A DNA stretch of 64,000 bases, taken from assembly GCF_003002025.1 (NCBI RefSeq), contig NZ_PVZB01000027.1, forward strand, positions 1 to 64,000. Direction: 5' to 3'. Every line of letters begins with the position of its first letter. Within the stretch, counting starts at the first letter, position 1. The notes beneath the pieces were generated by a model that saw only the letters and a list, made by a program, of their open reading frames with translations, made no database searches and was not told where the DNA came from. Shown piece after piece: positions 54,001 to 62,934 of this stretch. The stretch comes from Paraburkholderia sp. BL25I1N1. Its GTDB lineage: Bacteria > Pseudomonadota > Gammaproteobacteria > Burkholderiales > Burkholderiaceae. The translations under genes and the position numbers were made by a program.

Positions 54001-55232
54001 CAAATTTTCTCCTTACACGAAACCTGCGGCTCGAACGAGTTGTCTGATGCACTCGCTCGCGCTACGCTCGACAGCGAGTCCGATGTCAGTGCGGAAAGGC
54101 TCTGCACGCCGAGCTGCGCGAGTCCCACACGAATTTCTTCCTTCAGCATGTCCACAGCCGCACGCACTCCGCGTTCTCCGTACGCTGCAACTGGAAGTGC
54201 GAAGGAGCGGGCCGAGAAACAAAGGTCTGCTCCAAGCGCGCATGCTTTCAAGACGTCTTCGCCGGTACGCACACCGCCATCGAGAAAGACGGCAGTGTCG
54301 CGCCCTACCGCGCGCCGGATTGCCGGCAGTGCATCGAGAGAGGCAATGGCTCCTTCGAGTTGACGGCCTCCATGGTTCGATACCCAGATTCCGTCGGCGC
54401 CGAGCGCGACACTCCGCGCCGCATCATCGGGATGAAGGATTCCCTTGATGACAAGTTTTCCCGGCCACATGGCACGTACTTTTTCCAGGTCGTCCCATTC
54501 GAGTCCCACCTTCATCACCGAGGCAATGTGTCGGCTCGCTGCACCGACGTCATCCGATCCGGCATGCGGTGCGTAGTTCTCAAGCTTCGGTACGCCGTGA
54601 CACAGCATTCCGAGAGCCCATTGAGGATGACGCATTACATCGGTCAGAAGCGCCGACGTCCAACGTAACGGTAGAGTGACACCATCTCGGATAGCACTGT
54701 TGCGCCGTCCGGCAACCGGAACATCTACGGTCAGTACAAGGACCGCCACGCCACAGCCCGCGACGCGGCTGAGAACTTCTGCGTTCCGACGGTTATCACG
54801 CAACAGGTAAAGTTGATACCAGCTCACGTCGGGCGCCACTTTCGTGATTCGCTCAATGGACGTCGATGCCGCAGTACTCAGAACGAAGGGGAAGTTTCCT
54901 GCCTGCGCGGCTTGCGCAAGCAAAAGGTCCGTCCCGGGATAGAAGAGATTCGCCAGCCCCATCGGAGCGACGCCGAAAGGTGATGCATACGAATGCCCGA
55001 AGACAGTGGCGGTCTGATCAGTCGATGCGGGGGCAAATCGCCGGGATACGAAAAATCTGCGACGGAACGCGGCTTCGTTCTCGGCTACACCGGAATCATT
55101 GCCCGCACCGCCGGCAAGTGTGTTGAAAGCGAATGCAGGCAAGCGCTTTCTGGCTGGCTCCACGAAGTCCCCGATGGTGGCCTTCCCCGGAATGATCGTG
55201 TGGCCATATGTCACTTCGCCGCTGGTTTTCAT
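54000..55232 (-). CDS. FMN-dependent alpha-hydroxyacid dehydrogenase (L-lactate/glycolate type)
   Basis: 410 residues of the same family as the gene at 28532 but divergent. It has ASPFGVAPMGLANLFYPGTDLL, LVLTVDVPVAGRR, the Lys in LVIKGILHPDDAARSVALGADG and the active-site His-Arg in VSNHGGRQLEGA. It oxidises a 2-hydroxy acid to the 2-keto acid with electrons going to the respiratory chain or O2. I chose the ATG at 55232; the frame is open further to 55334, overlapping the dehydratase gene. It is coupled by overlap to the D-2-hydroxyacid dehydrogenase gene. Confidence 0.85.
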   Translation of the reverse strand: MKTSGEVTYGHTIIPGKATIGDFVEPARKRLPAFAFNTLAGGAGNDSGVAENEAAFRRRFFVSRRFAPASTDQTATVFGHSYASPFGVAPMGLANLFYPGTDLLLAQAAQAGNFPFVLSTAASTSIERITKVAPDVSWYQLYLLRDNRRNAEVLSRVAGCGVAVLVLTVDVPVAGRRNSAIRDGVTLPLRWTSALLTDVMRHPQWALGMLCHGVPKLENYAPHAGSDDVGAASRHIASVMKVGLEWDDLEKVRAMWPGKLVIKGILHPDDAARSVALGADGIWVSNHGGRQLEGAIASLDALPAIRRAVGRDTAVFLDGGVRTGEDVLKACALGADLCFSARSFALPVAAYGERGVRAAVDMLKEEIRVGLAQLGVQSLSALTSDSLSSVARASASDNSFEPQVSCKEKI

Positions 55233-55296
55233 TTTTCGATGACCCGGTGAATGGAATATCTGGCCAAGGCGGCCGAGACGATCGAATTGGCACGGA

Positions 55297-57084
55297 TCAG
55301 TGGTTGTCCCTCGGAATACCGTGCACTTCGGCAACGCGCTGGTACTTCACCGAAAAATCCAGGCAGGCGCCATCTTCAAGCTGCCCAACATAGCGACGGT
55401 GAAGTTCTTGCCACGGCGTTTGGTTGACGAACTCACAGGCTTTCCATTCCCGACGGCGCCGGTCAAGCTCTTCTTCCGGAACCAGCATGTCGGCACGCCG
55501 GCGAGTCAAGTCGAAGCGAACGCGATCGCCCGTCTGCAGAATAGCCAGCCCGCCGCCAATTGCCGACTCGGGAGACGCATTCAGGATGGACGGACTTGCG
55601 GAAGTACCCGACTGCCTTCCGTCTCCCACACACGGGAGCAGCGTCACGCCTCGCTTGATGAGCTCGGACGGGGGAATCATGTTCACTACCTCCGCAGCAC
55701 CCGGGTAACCGACGGGCCCCGCGCCACGGATAAACAGGATGCAATTTTCATCGATTTCCAGTGCCGGGTCGTCAATCCGGTCGTGGTAATCCTCCGGCCC
55801 CTCGAACACGATGGCCCGCCCCTCGAATGCGCCGGGGTCGGCGGGATTCTCGAGATATTTGCGGCGGAAGTCGTCCGAAATGACCGACGTCTTCATTACT
55901 GCGGAATCGAAGAGATTGCCGCCAAGCACAGCAAACCCTGCTTCGCTTTTCAATGGCGACGTATAGGGCCGGATAACGTCAGCGTCGGTAGCAGGGCTGC
56001 CTCCATAGCACTGCGCGAGGGTCATGCCCGAGACAGTTCGAACGTCTCCATGCAGCTTTTCGGCTTTAAGTAACTCGTGTACTACCGCTGCCACACCACC
56101 TGCACGGTGGAATTCCTCGCCCAGGTATTTGCCTGCAGGCATGCAGTTAACCAGGAGCGGGATCTCATATCCGAGCCGGTCCCAATCGCGAATGTCGAGA
56201 TCGACGCCGATGTGACGCGCAATTGCATTGATGTGCGGTGGACAGTTGGTTGATGCACCAATGGCGCTCGCGACCACAATCGCGTTCTCGAACGCTTCCC
56301 GAGTGAGAAGCGACGAGGGCCGCACATCATCATGAACCAGTTGGACAATCTGGCGCCCCGTCTGGTACGCCATCTGCCCTCGTTCCCGATATGGCGCGGG
56401 AATGGTCCCGCAGCCGGGGAGAGACATGCCCAGTGCTTCCGCGAGGCTATTCATCGAGAGCGCCGTCCCCATGGAATTGCAGTGCCCGATGGAAGGCGCC
56501 GAGTTCGCCACACAGGAGAGAAATTCGTCGTAGTTCATACGGCCTGCCGCAAGCTCGCTGCGGGCATGCCAGATAATCGTGCCGGAGCCGGCTCGTTCGC
56601 CGTTGTACCAGGCATTGAGCATCGGGCCGCCAGAGAGCACGATCGAGGGGATGTCTACCGTCGCCGCGCCCATAAGCATCGCAGGGGTCGTCTTGTCGCA
56701 ACCGGTGGTTAGCACCACACCGTCGAACGGATATCCGTACAACGCCTCAACGAGTCCAAGGTACGCAAGGTTGCGGTCGAGGGATGCTGTCGGTCGCCTT
56801 ACCGTCTCCTGGATAGGATGGACCGGAAATTCAATCGGAATGCCGCCCGCGTCGCCGATGCCGTCCTTGACCCGCTGAGCCAGCTCCATGTGATGGCGAT
56901 TGCAAGGCGAAAGATCACTCCCGGTCTGCGCGATACCGATAACGGGACGCTCGCTTTTCAGCTCATCCAGGGTCAGCCCATAGTTCATGAAGCGTTCGAG
57001 ATACAACGCAGTCATGGTCGGGTTGTCGTTATTGTTAAACCAGGCTCTTGAACGAAGGGGCTTCCTGTCTCGATGCTTGCTCAT
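55297..57084 (-). CDS. IlvD/Edd-family dehydratase, probable aldonic-acid dehydratase
   Basis: 595 residues. Iron-sulfur cysteines are present in SDLSPCNRHH, TTGCDKTTPA and GHCNSMGTALSMN; the substrate/Mg region ends in CVGDGRQSGTSASPS. Within the family it resembles pentonate/hexonate dehydratases (xylonate, arabinonate) more than branched-chain IlvD: RSRAWFNNNDNPTMTALYLERF is typical of the former. It would turn an aldonic acid into its 2-keto-3-deoxy form. First gene of the minus-strand operon, divergent from a porin and MHS transporter. Exact sugar acid unknown. Confidence 0.87.
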   Translation of the reverse strand: MSKHRDRKPLRSRAWFNNNDNPTMTALYLERFMNYGLTLDELKSERPVIGIAQTGSDLSPCNRHHMELAQRVKDGIGDAGGIPIEFPVHPIQETVRRPTASLDRNLAYLGLVEALYGYPFDGVVLTTGCDKTTPAMLMGAATVDIPSIVLSGGPMLNAWYNGERAGSGTIIWHARSELAAGRMNYDEFLSCVANSAPSIGHCNSMGTALSMNSLAEALGMSLPGCGTIPAPYRERGQMAYQTGRQIVQLVHDDVRPSSLLTREAFENAIVVASAIGASTNCPPHINAIARHIGVDLDIRDWDRLGYEIPLLVNCMPAGKYLGEEFHRAGGVAAVVHELLKAEKLHGDVRTVSGMTLAQCYGGSPATDADVIRPYTSPLKSEAGFAVLGGNLFDSAVMKTSVISDDFRRKYLENPADPGAFEGRAIVFEGPEDYHDRIDDPALEIDENCILFIRGAGPVGYPGAAEVVNMIPPSELIKRGVTLLPCVGDGRQSGTSASPSILNASPESAIGGGLAILQTGDRVRFDLTRRRADMLVPEEELDRRRREWKACEFVNQTPWQELHRRYVGQLEDGACLDFSVKYQRVAEVHGIPRDNH

Positions 57085-57534
57085 TGAAGGTCAGACCGTT
57101 TTGGTGATGTGGGTTCCGCCGCTGTGAACTGCGCAACCGCAAATCCGCAGACAACCAGGCGCTACAGAATTTCTACCCCATTCGAAATAATTGTTCATCG
57201 AACTATAAAATATCAAATGTAACCAGCACATCGCGTTCGTTTGATGGGGCACCTAAAAACATCCGAAGGCCGAAAATTTCGGACTTCGCTGGAACAGAAT
57301 AAGGACTTCGGCGCTTGATATCGAATTACTTTTTCCTCCGAAAACATTACCGCTCCCTCATGTTCATCCCCGTCCTCTGACGCTCTTTCCTCGCTGCGGG
57401 CCGCTGGCGTCCCCTTCAGCCAGCGGCAGACATGCACACCGCTCACACTTCGCGCTTGGTCTACAAATTCGCGCAACACCTGTCCGTATTTGTTCCGGGT
57501 TGCATTGCTTAATTTGTCACCGTATAACCGCCAA
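57085..57534. other. Divergent promoter region, dehydratase/porin
   Basis: About 450 bp with an AT-rich patch near 57180-57230 (AACTATAAAATATCAAATG) that could hold the dehydratase promoter. No coding frame is supported. The operator candidate at its right end is listed separately. Confidence 0.4.
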
Positions 57535-57571
57535 TTGTACGGTGATCAATATTTAAACGATCTCCGTACAA
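57535..57571. promoter_or_regulatory. 13-bp near-perfect inverted repeat, operator candidate
   Basis: TTGTACGGTGATC and GATCTCCGTACAA match at 12 of 13 positions as inverted arms, with an AT-only-like 11-bp spacer (AATATTTAAAC). It ends 49 bp before the porin ATG, where a repressor or activator could control the porin-MHS unit and perhaps the divergent dehydratase operon. No regulator gene is adjacent. Confidence 0.55.
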
Positions 57572-57620
57572 CGTTTATAAACCATCGGCATCGTTTGCCA
57601 GAACATCTACGGAGAGGTTC

Positions 57621-58700
57621 ATGCGATTGAAGTTGAGCGGTGCGGGATTGATCCTGGCGTACGCGGGCGTCGCACACGCCCAATCCAGTGTGACGCTGTA
57701 TGGAGTTATCGACGACGGTCTGACGTATGTGTCTAACCAGAGTGGCCACTCGGCCTGGCGAATGGATGACAGCATCAGTCAGGGGAACCGTTTCGGCTTT
57801 AAAGGAACCGAAGACCTCGGGAGTGGGCTTTCGGCACTGTTCAACCTCGAGAGCGGCTTCAATCCGAACACGGGTGCGTCTCGACAAGGCGGACTGTTAT
57901 TCGGGCGCCAGGCGTGGGTCGGACTCTCCGATTCCCGTTTTGGCACAGTGAAGTTCGGTCGGACGTACGACCAGATGACACTCACTTTGATTCAGTATCA
58001 CGTTGGCTACTACGTCGGCATCTATGCGTTCGACCAGGGCGACGCCGACCGCATCTCAGGGGAATGGCTCAACAACCTCGTGACCTACTCCAGTCCGGTG
58101 ATCGGCGGCTTCAAGTTCGGCGCTCAATACAGCCTCAGTTCGCCAGGGGTGCCCTCGACCTCATTGGGACCGGCCTACAGTCTCGGCGCGTCCTACGATC
58201 ATGGACCCTTCTCCGTTGGTGCGGCCATGACAAGCATTCATGGGTATTCCATAAACCCTGGCGGGATGGGTATTCCGGTTTTTCTTAACACCAACACGGG
58301 ATTCGCTTCGAAAAGCGTAGTGGTAGACCGTTATCGCACAGCCGGAATTGGCAGTTCCTACACCTTCGGCAGCCTTGGGATCGCAGCTGTCTACGCAAAT
58401 ACCCGCTTCCAGACGCTCGGACACGCCAACACGCTCCAAAGCATCAACGCGAATGTTCATTACTTCATCCTGCCTGCGGTGCAGGCGACCGGTGGGTACG
58501 GATACTCGCGCTTCACGACATACAACTGGAACGAATTCAATCTGGCCCTCGACTATTTACTGTCAAAGCGGACCGACATTATCACGAGCGCGGACTACCA
58601 GAAGGCAAATGGTGGCGCCCGAGCCGATCTCGTCACTCTGCCGGTTTCCGGAGACGACAAGCAGCTCGTTCTTCGCATCGCGATGCGCCATAAATTCTAA
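57621..58700 (+). CDS. Burkholderia-type general porin
   Basis: 359 residues. A signal peptide ends at AHAQS, followed by SVTLYGVIDDGLTYVSNQSG, GNRFGFKGTEDLGSGLSALFNLESGF and LLFGRQAWVGLSDSRFGTVKFGRTYD, all hallmarks of 16-strand trimeric porins of this family; it ends in Phe (RHKF) as outer-membrane proteins do. GGAGAGG lies three bases before the ATG. It is followed after 24 bp by the MHS transporter, so both membranes' uptake steps are in one unit. Confidence 0.9.
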   Translation: MRLKLSGAGLILAYAGVAHAQSSVTLYGVIDDGLTYVSNQSGHSAWRMDDSISQGNRFGFKGTEDLGSGLSALFNLESGFNPNTGASRQGGLLFGRQAWVGLSDSRFGTVKFGRTYDQMTLTLIQYHVGYYVGIYAFDQGDADRISGEWLNNLVTYSSPVIGGFKFGAQYSLSSPGVPSTSLGPAYSLGASYDHGPFSVGAAMTSIHGYSINPGGMGIPVFLNTNTGFASKSVVVDRYRTAGIGSSYTFGSLGIAAVYANTRFQTLGHANTLQSINANVHYFILPAVQATGGYGYSRFTTYNWNEFNLALDYLLSKRTDIITSADYQKANGGARADLVTLPVSGDDKQLVLRIAMRHKF

Positions 58701-58724
58701 TTCTCTGTTCAGGTCTGCGCAAAA

Positions 58725-60050
58725 ATGAACCCAAAAATGGAAGGGAAAATGGATTCAAACACCTACCCGGATCGCGTATCCGCCCCCTCAATGCAAAGCA
58801 CGGCAAAAGCCGAGCAACGACGCGCCGCGGCCGCCGGCATGGTCGGCTACATCCTCGAGTGGTTCGATTTTGGAATCTACGGCTTTCTTGCTCCCATCAT
58901 CGCGCAGAATTTCTTCCCAGCGCATGACAGCGTCACGTCGCTGCTGGTGGCCTTTGCGGTCTTCGGCGTGGGTTGTGTCGCCAGGCCAATTGGTAGCGTA
59001 GTGCTGGGACGAATCGCCGACGTGAAAGGACGACACGGCGCACTTGCGACGACCATGATCCTCATGGCCGCGAGCACTGTCATGATGGGATTGCTTCCAA
59101 CCTATTCACAAATTGGAATCGCCGCACCAATCCTGCTTGTTGCCGCCCGGTTGCTGCAAGGCTTTGCAGCCGGCGGCGAATGGGGTACAGCCGCAGCTTT
59201 TCTCGTTGAGTGGGGCGGCTCCAATCGTCGCGGTTTTCTTGGGGCATTCCAGCAGTCCAGCATTGCCGCAGGCCTGATGCTGGCGTCGTTTGTGGCAGCC
59301 GTTCTCAGCACATTTATTGGCCACGACGGTCTAACCGCCTGGGGATGGAGAATTCCGTTTATTCTTGGAATTGTTCTCGGGCCAATTGGCTTTTACGTTC
59401 GTCGCAACGTGAAAGAGTCGCCGATGTTTATCAAAGCGGCTCAAAGCACAGAAAAGATTTCCAGCGTTCTCTTCTGGAAATCCGTGCTGCACGGCTTCTG
59501 CTTCCTCGTGCTCTGGTTTGTCAGCTCGTATATGGTGTGCGTCTACATGCCTTCATTTGCAGCACGTTACGCACATATCGGCGAGACCGCATCGCTCTGG
59601 GCCGGCTCCCTGTCTCTCGCGGCAGTTGCGGTATTGACTCCACTCGCCGGCCTCCTGTCAGACCGGATTGGACGCAAACCACTCTTGCTGGGAAGTTGCC
59701 TGTTCTTCGTTATCTTCTCTTATCCGGCGTACAGACTGATTGTTGGGGGCATTGGCATGGGTAACTACATGTTGATACAAATGCTCCTCACGCTGGCCTT
59801 CATTCTCTTTTCGGGGTGCGGCCCGGCGGCTCTCGCAGAAATGTTTCCGACGAAAGTCCGCTCCTTGGGCGTGTCGATTGGCGGAGGCGTCGCTTCTATT
59901 CTCGGTGGGTTCACACCATTCCTCACAACGTGGACAATTTCTCTCACAGGTTCCAGCGCCAGTGCTGGCTGGTTGCTTGCAGGCAGCGCTGCGCTGACAT
60001 TGCCGGTAGTTATCCTGATGCGGGATCGCTCAAAGCAAGTAGAAATTTGA
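58725..60050 (+). CDS. MFS transporter, metabolite:H+ symporter (MHS) type
   Basis: 441 residues with 12 helices. MHS signatures: GYILEWFDFGIYGFLAPIIA in helix 1, FAVFGVGCVARPIGSVVLGRIADVKGRH, and GFAAGGEWGTAAAFLVEW in helix 4-5. The subfamily carries alpha-ketoglutarate, citrate, shikimate and related acids with protons. Start uncertain: Met codons at 58725, 58737 and 58749 are all in frame. With the porin it probably imports the acid metabolised by the divergent operon. Confidence 0.87.
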   Translation: MNPKMEGKMDSNTYPDRVSAPSMQSTAKAEQRRAAAAGMVGYILEWFDFGIYGFLAPIIAQNFFPAHDSVTSLLVAFAVFGVGCVARPIGSVVLGRIADVKGRHGALATTMILMAASTVMMGLLPTYSQIGIAAPILLVAARLLQGFAAGGEWGTAAAFLVEWGGSNRRGFLGAFQQSSIAAGLMLASFVAAVLSTFIGHDGLTAWGWRIPFILGIVLGPIGFYVRRNVKESPMFIKAAQSTEKISSVLFWKSVLHGFCFLVLWFVSSYMVCVYMPSFAARYAHIGETASLWAGSLSLAAVAVLTPLAGLLSDRIGRKPLLLGSCLFFVIFSYPAYRLIVGGIGMGNYMLIQMLLTLAFILFSGCGPAALAEMFPTKVRSLGVSIGGGVASILGGFTPFLTTWTISLTGSSASAGWLLAGSAALTLPVVILMRDRSKQVEI

Positions 60051-60140
60051 AGTGGGACAAGCCGGAAGGAGATCAACATGCCCGTGTTCAAGCACGCATC
60101 ACGTTAGCAGATTGGTGCGGGGGAGTATGTATATCCGTAG

Positions 60141-60165
60141 CAGCCGGCGAACTAGTTGCCGGCTG
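60141..60165. terminator. Long palindromic hairpin between convergent genes
   Basis: CAGCCGGC and GCCGGCTG flank AACTAGTT with one extra G, so almost the whole 25 bases is one palindrome. It lies between the ends of the convergent MHS transporter and porin genes, where a bidirectional terminator would be expected; no T-run is present on either side. Confidence 0.45.
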
Positions 60166-60187
60166 CAGGCTGCAGGCTGCAGGCTGC
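60161..60187. repeat. Short tandem repeat, 7-bp unit GGCTGCA
   Basis: Three full GGCTGCA units and a partial fourth follow, and partly overlap, the palindrome. It ends 6 bp before the 3' end of the convergent porin gene, so changes in copy number would not affect a coding region. Confidence 0.8.
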
Positions 60188-60193
60188 GTAGTG

Positions 60194-61339
60194 TCAGAAC
60201 TTGTGGCGCAGTGCGACGCGTACGACAACCTGATTGCCGCCGCTCGATACACCATCAGCGCCCGGAATATAGGCAACGTCTAATACCGTGCCGGTGCGAT
60301 CACCACCAACATGCTGATAGACACTCTGGACGTAGACGTCCGTGCGCTTGGACAGAAGGTAATCTCCCATCAAGCCGACGCTTTGATAGCTGGGGTTCAA
60401 CTGCCCACCGCTTGAATTGAAGTCGGTACGCGTATACACGTACATCGCACCAACGTAGAAAGCAGGCGTGAACTGATACTTTCCGTTCACCTCGAAATTC
60501 TGGAATCTCAGGCTGGAGAGCGTACCCGAGGCCGGCGTAATAGCACCGACGTATCCGGAACTCACAGGGCGTCGTACGTAGCTGTTAGTGTAGGCGAAAC
60601 CGACGTTTGCGAGCCCGAAGGTGTAGCTTGCACCTGCACCAAATACACGTAGCGCGTTAGCGACAAAATTTTCATCGCCACCATTATTTATCGCGCCGCC
60701 AGCAGTAGCGGACGGGTTGTTCGCCTGCAAGTAGGCCGCCGCGAGAACGAGGCCGCCTACCGTGTATGTTGCGCCGGCACTGTATTGCCGATTGTTCGCG
60801 AAGCCGGTGTCGTTACTGAAGCTATATGTGCCGCCAAACTGCAGACCACCAAAAAGCGGGCTGGTGTATTTGACGGTGTTGTTGACGCGAAACGTATTGT
60901 CAGTGTTGTCGCTATCGTACGGATGGGAGAATAAATAACCGGCCCAGTTACCGTTCGCCGTTACCGGACCAAGATAGTCTACAACCGAGTCGTACTGGCG
61001 ACCGAGCGTAACCGTGCCAAGGCTGTCGGAGGTAAGACCAACGTACGCCTGGCGGCCGAACATCAGTCCACCCTGACCGAGGCGACCATTGTTGAGGTTG
61101 AAACCGTTCTCGAGTTGAAAAACGGCTCGCAGGCCGCCACCCAGATCCTCCGTTCCCTTAAGACCCCAGCGGCTCCCCTGCGCGAAGCCGCTCTGCAGTT
61201 CGTACACTTTACTGCCGGAAACATTGTTGGTGTAGTCGAAACCCTCGTCGATAACGCCGTAAAGCGTCACTGAACCCTGTGCCATTGCCGAGGTTGCGAG
61301 TGCGGATACCATCAAGGCGGGAATGATTCGCTTGTTCAT
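60194..61339 (-). CDS. Burkholderia-type general porin
   Basis: 381 residues. Signal peptide ending SAMAQ, then GSVTLYGVIDEGFDYTNNVSG, GSRWGLKGTEDLGGGLRAVFQLENGF and LMFGRQAYVGLTSDSLGTVTLGRQYD; last residue Phe (RHKF). The ATG at 61339 has TTGGAG six bases upstream. It follows the orphan LivK-type binding protein by 132 bp on the same strand, so outer-membrane entry and periplasmic capture may be co-expressed. It is distinct from the porin at 57621 (longer loops). Confidence 0.9.
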   Translation of the reverse strand: MNKRIIPALMVSALATSAMAQGSVTLYGVIDEGFDYTNNVSGSKVYELQSGFAQGSRWGLKGTEDLGGGLRAVFQLENGFNLNNGRLGQGGLMFGRQAYVGLTSDSLGTVTLGRQYDSVVDYLGPVTANGNWAGYLFSHPYDSDNTDNTFRVNNTVKYTSPLFGGLQFGGTYSFSNDTGFANNRQYSAGATYTVGGLVLAAAYLQANNPSATAGGAINNGGDENFVANALRVFGAGASYTFGLANVGFAYTNSYVRRPVSSGYVGAITPASGTLSSLRFQNFEVNGKYQFTPAFYVGAMYVYTRTDFNSSGGQLNPSYQSVGLMGDYLLSKRTDVYVQSVYQHVGGDRTGTVLDVAYIPGADGVSSGGNQVVVRVALRHKF

Positions 61340-61471
61340 ATTTTTCTCCAAACCTGCTTTTTTATTTGTGAGTCACTGCCGGACAGCGGACGTGACCGGG
61401 CCTCACAGTGAAGTGATAAATCAGGCCTCAGCGAGACCCGAATTTTCAATCAGGGGCAGAGGCCGCCGTGT

Positions 61472-62614
61472 TCAGGGCGTCATGGTGGTCAGCAACGTCT
61501 TCTTGCCGTCCTTATAGCCGTACAGCGTCAGACGGGGGCTTCTTACGTCGCCTTTGTCGTCAAATTGAATTTGACCGGTGAGACCTTGATAGTCGGTCGT
61601 ACGCGCGGCAGCGAGAATTTTCGCGTGGTCTGTGCTGCCGCTCTTTTTCATCGCGTCGACGGTAACCATCACGGCGTCGTACGCATACGGCGCGTAGATC
61701 TGAACCGGCATCCCAAAGCGTTCCTGATATTCTTTCTCAAAGGCCGGACCAGCCGTCATCCGCGCAAGCGGCAGACCCGCAATACTGCAGACGAGACGGT
61801 CGACTGCCGGGCCGGCAAGAGAGATGACTTCTTCGGAACAGGTCCCGTCTCCCCCGAGCACCTTGGCATTCAGGCCGAGTTGTGCAACCTGTTTGATGAA
61901 AGGGCCCGCAGTCGCATCCATGCCGCCGTAGAAGATGACGTCGGGAGATTGGCCCTTGATTTTGGTTATAACGCCTTTGAAGTCGATGGTCTTATCGTTT
62001 GTAGCCTCGCGCGCTACGATCGTCGCACCACCCGATTTGACTGCACTGGAAAACTGATCCGCAAGACCCTGACCATATGCGGTGCTATCGTCGACTATAG
62101 CCACCTTCTTTGCCTTCAGTGTTCCCAGTGCATAGTGCGCGAGAACAGGACTTTGCTGCGCGTCCGTTGCTACCAGACGGTATGTCGTGTTGAAACCCTG
62201 CTGCGTGAACTTTGGATTAGTGGAATCGGGCGAGATCTGCAAAATCTGTGCATCGTGGTAGATATGTGATGCAGCAATGGATACGCCGGAATTCAAATGC
62301 CCCACCACGGCTACGACACCATCGTCGACAAGCCGCTGTGCGACCTGCGTACCCTGACGCGGGTCTGCCTGATCATCGACGGCATCGAGTTCAAGCTTGA
62401 TCTTCTTTCCATTAATGACAAGGCCGCGGCGATTCACATCCTCCACCGCGAGGCGAGCGCCGTTCTCGTTTTCCTTGCCGAGATTCGCAATTGCACCGGT
62501 AGTCGGCGCCGCACTGCCAATTTTTATGACGGCGACATCGTCCGCGGCAAACGCAGCATTGCATGCAGCAGATAACGCTGCAACTGCGAAACCATGTTTC
62601 AGATAACTATTCAT
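61472..62614 (-). CDS. Orphan LivK-type ABC binding protein
   Basis: 380 residues, the usual LivK length. Signal peptide ending NAAFA; IKIGSAAPTTGAIANLGKENENGARLAVEDVNRRG, VVAVVGHLNSGVSIAAS and DSTAYGQGLADQF are classic LIV-binding-protein segments. Two cysteines (GTCSEE, LVCSIAG) probably form the family's disulfide. No permease or ATPase gene is adjacent, so it must use a transporter encoded elsewhere or act in sensing. It is 281 bp downstream of the operator-like repeat 62889-62906. Confidence 0.88.
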   Translation of the reverse strand: MNSYLKHGFAVAALSAACNAAFAADDVAVIKIGSAAPTTGAIANLGKENENGARLAVEDVNRRGLVINGKKIKLELDAVDDQADPRQGTQVAQRLVDDGVVAVVGHLNSGVSIAASHIYHDAQILQISPDSTNPKFTQQGFNTTYRLVATDAQQSPVLAHYALGTLKAKKVAIVDDSTAYGQGLADQFSSAVKSGGATIVAREATNDKTIDFKGVITKIKGQSPDVIFYGGMDATAGPFIKQVAQLGLNAKVLGGDGTCSEEVISLAGPAVDRLVCSIAGLPLARMTAGPAFEKEYQERFGMPVQIYAPYAYDAVMVTVDAMKKSGSTDHAKILAAARTTDYQGLTGQIQFDDKGDVRSPRLTLYGYKDGKKTLLTTMTP

Positions 62615-62934
62615 AATCCCCTCATCTCCTGATATCCCTGAAGCCATTAAAGCGTCATTCGGCATGGGCCAAAACCGAGCGTTTAACGACTGACTAGGTT
62701 GCTCCGGCTGCCCGCAGTGCCTGATTTACTGGTCTCATCAAGAGTGCATGCGGCAACGCACACACCTCAGTCAGGCCCGACGAAAATCGCAGCGGCAACA
62801 GTTAGAGCGCTGGTCGAACAAAGTCGACCAACGGGACAAAGGCTATGGGTGCAATAAAGGGATGACAATTCACTCTTTCCGCCGCTGGCATTACACGCGG
62901 GTAATACAAGCACGGAAGCGCCTCTCGAGGGCTT
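62615..62934. other. Upstream region of the orphan binding protein
   Basis: 320 bp between the LysR stop and the binding-protein start. It carries the CATTACA-N4-GGTAATA repeat at 62889-62906 and no supported gene. Confidence 0.4.
62889..62906. promoter_or_regulatory. Operator candidate, copy B (7-4-7 inverted repeat)
   Basis: CATTACA-CGCG-GGTAATA has the same half-sites and spacing as the repeat before the LysR gene (63911-63928), with one changed base in each arm's outer end. Its place upstream of the orphan binding protein suggests that the LysR product binds both. Confidence 0.5.

Noticed and set aside
60161..60187. Repeated GGCTGCA units as a possible CRISPR or phase-variation tract
   Set aside because: Units are 7 bp without spacers, and the tract lies between the ends of two convergent genes, so neither idea fits.
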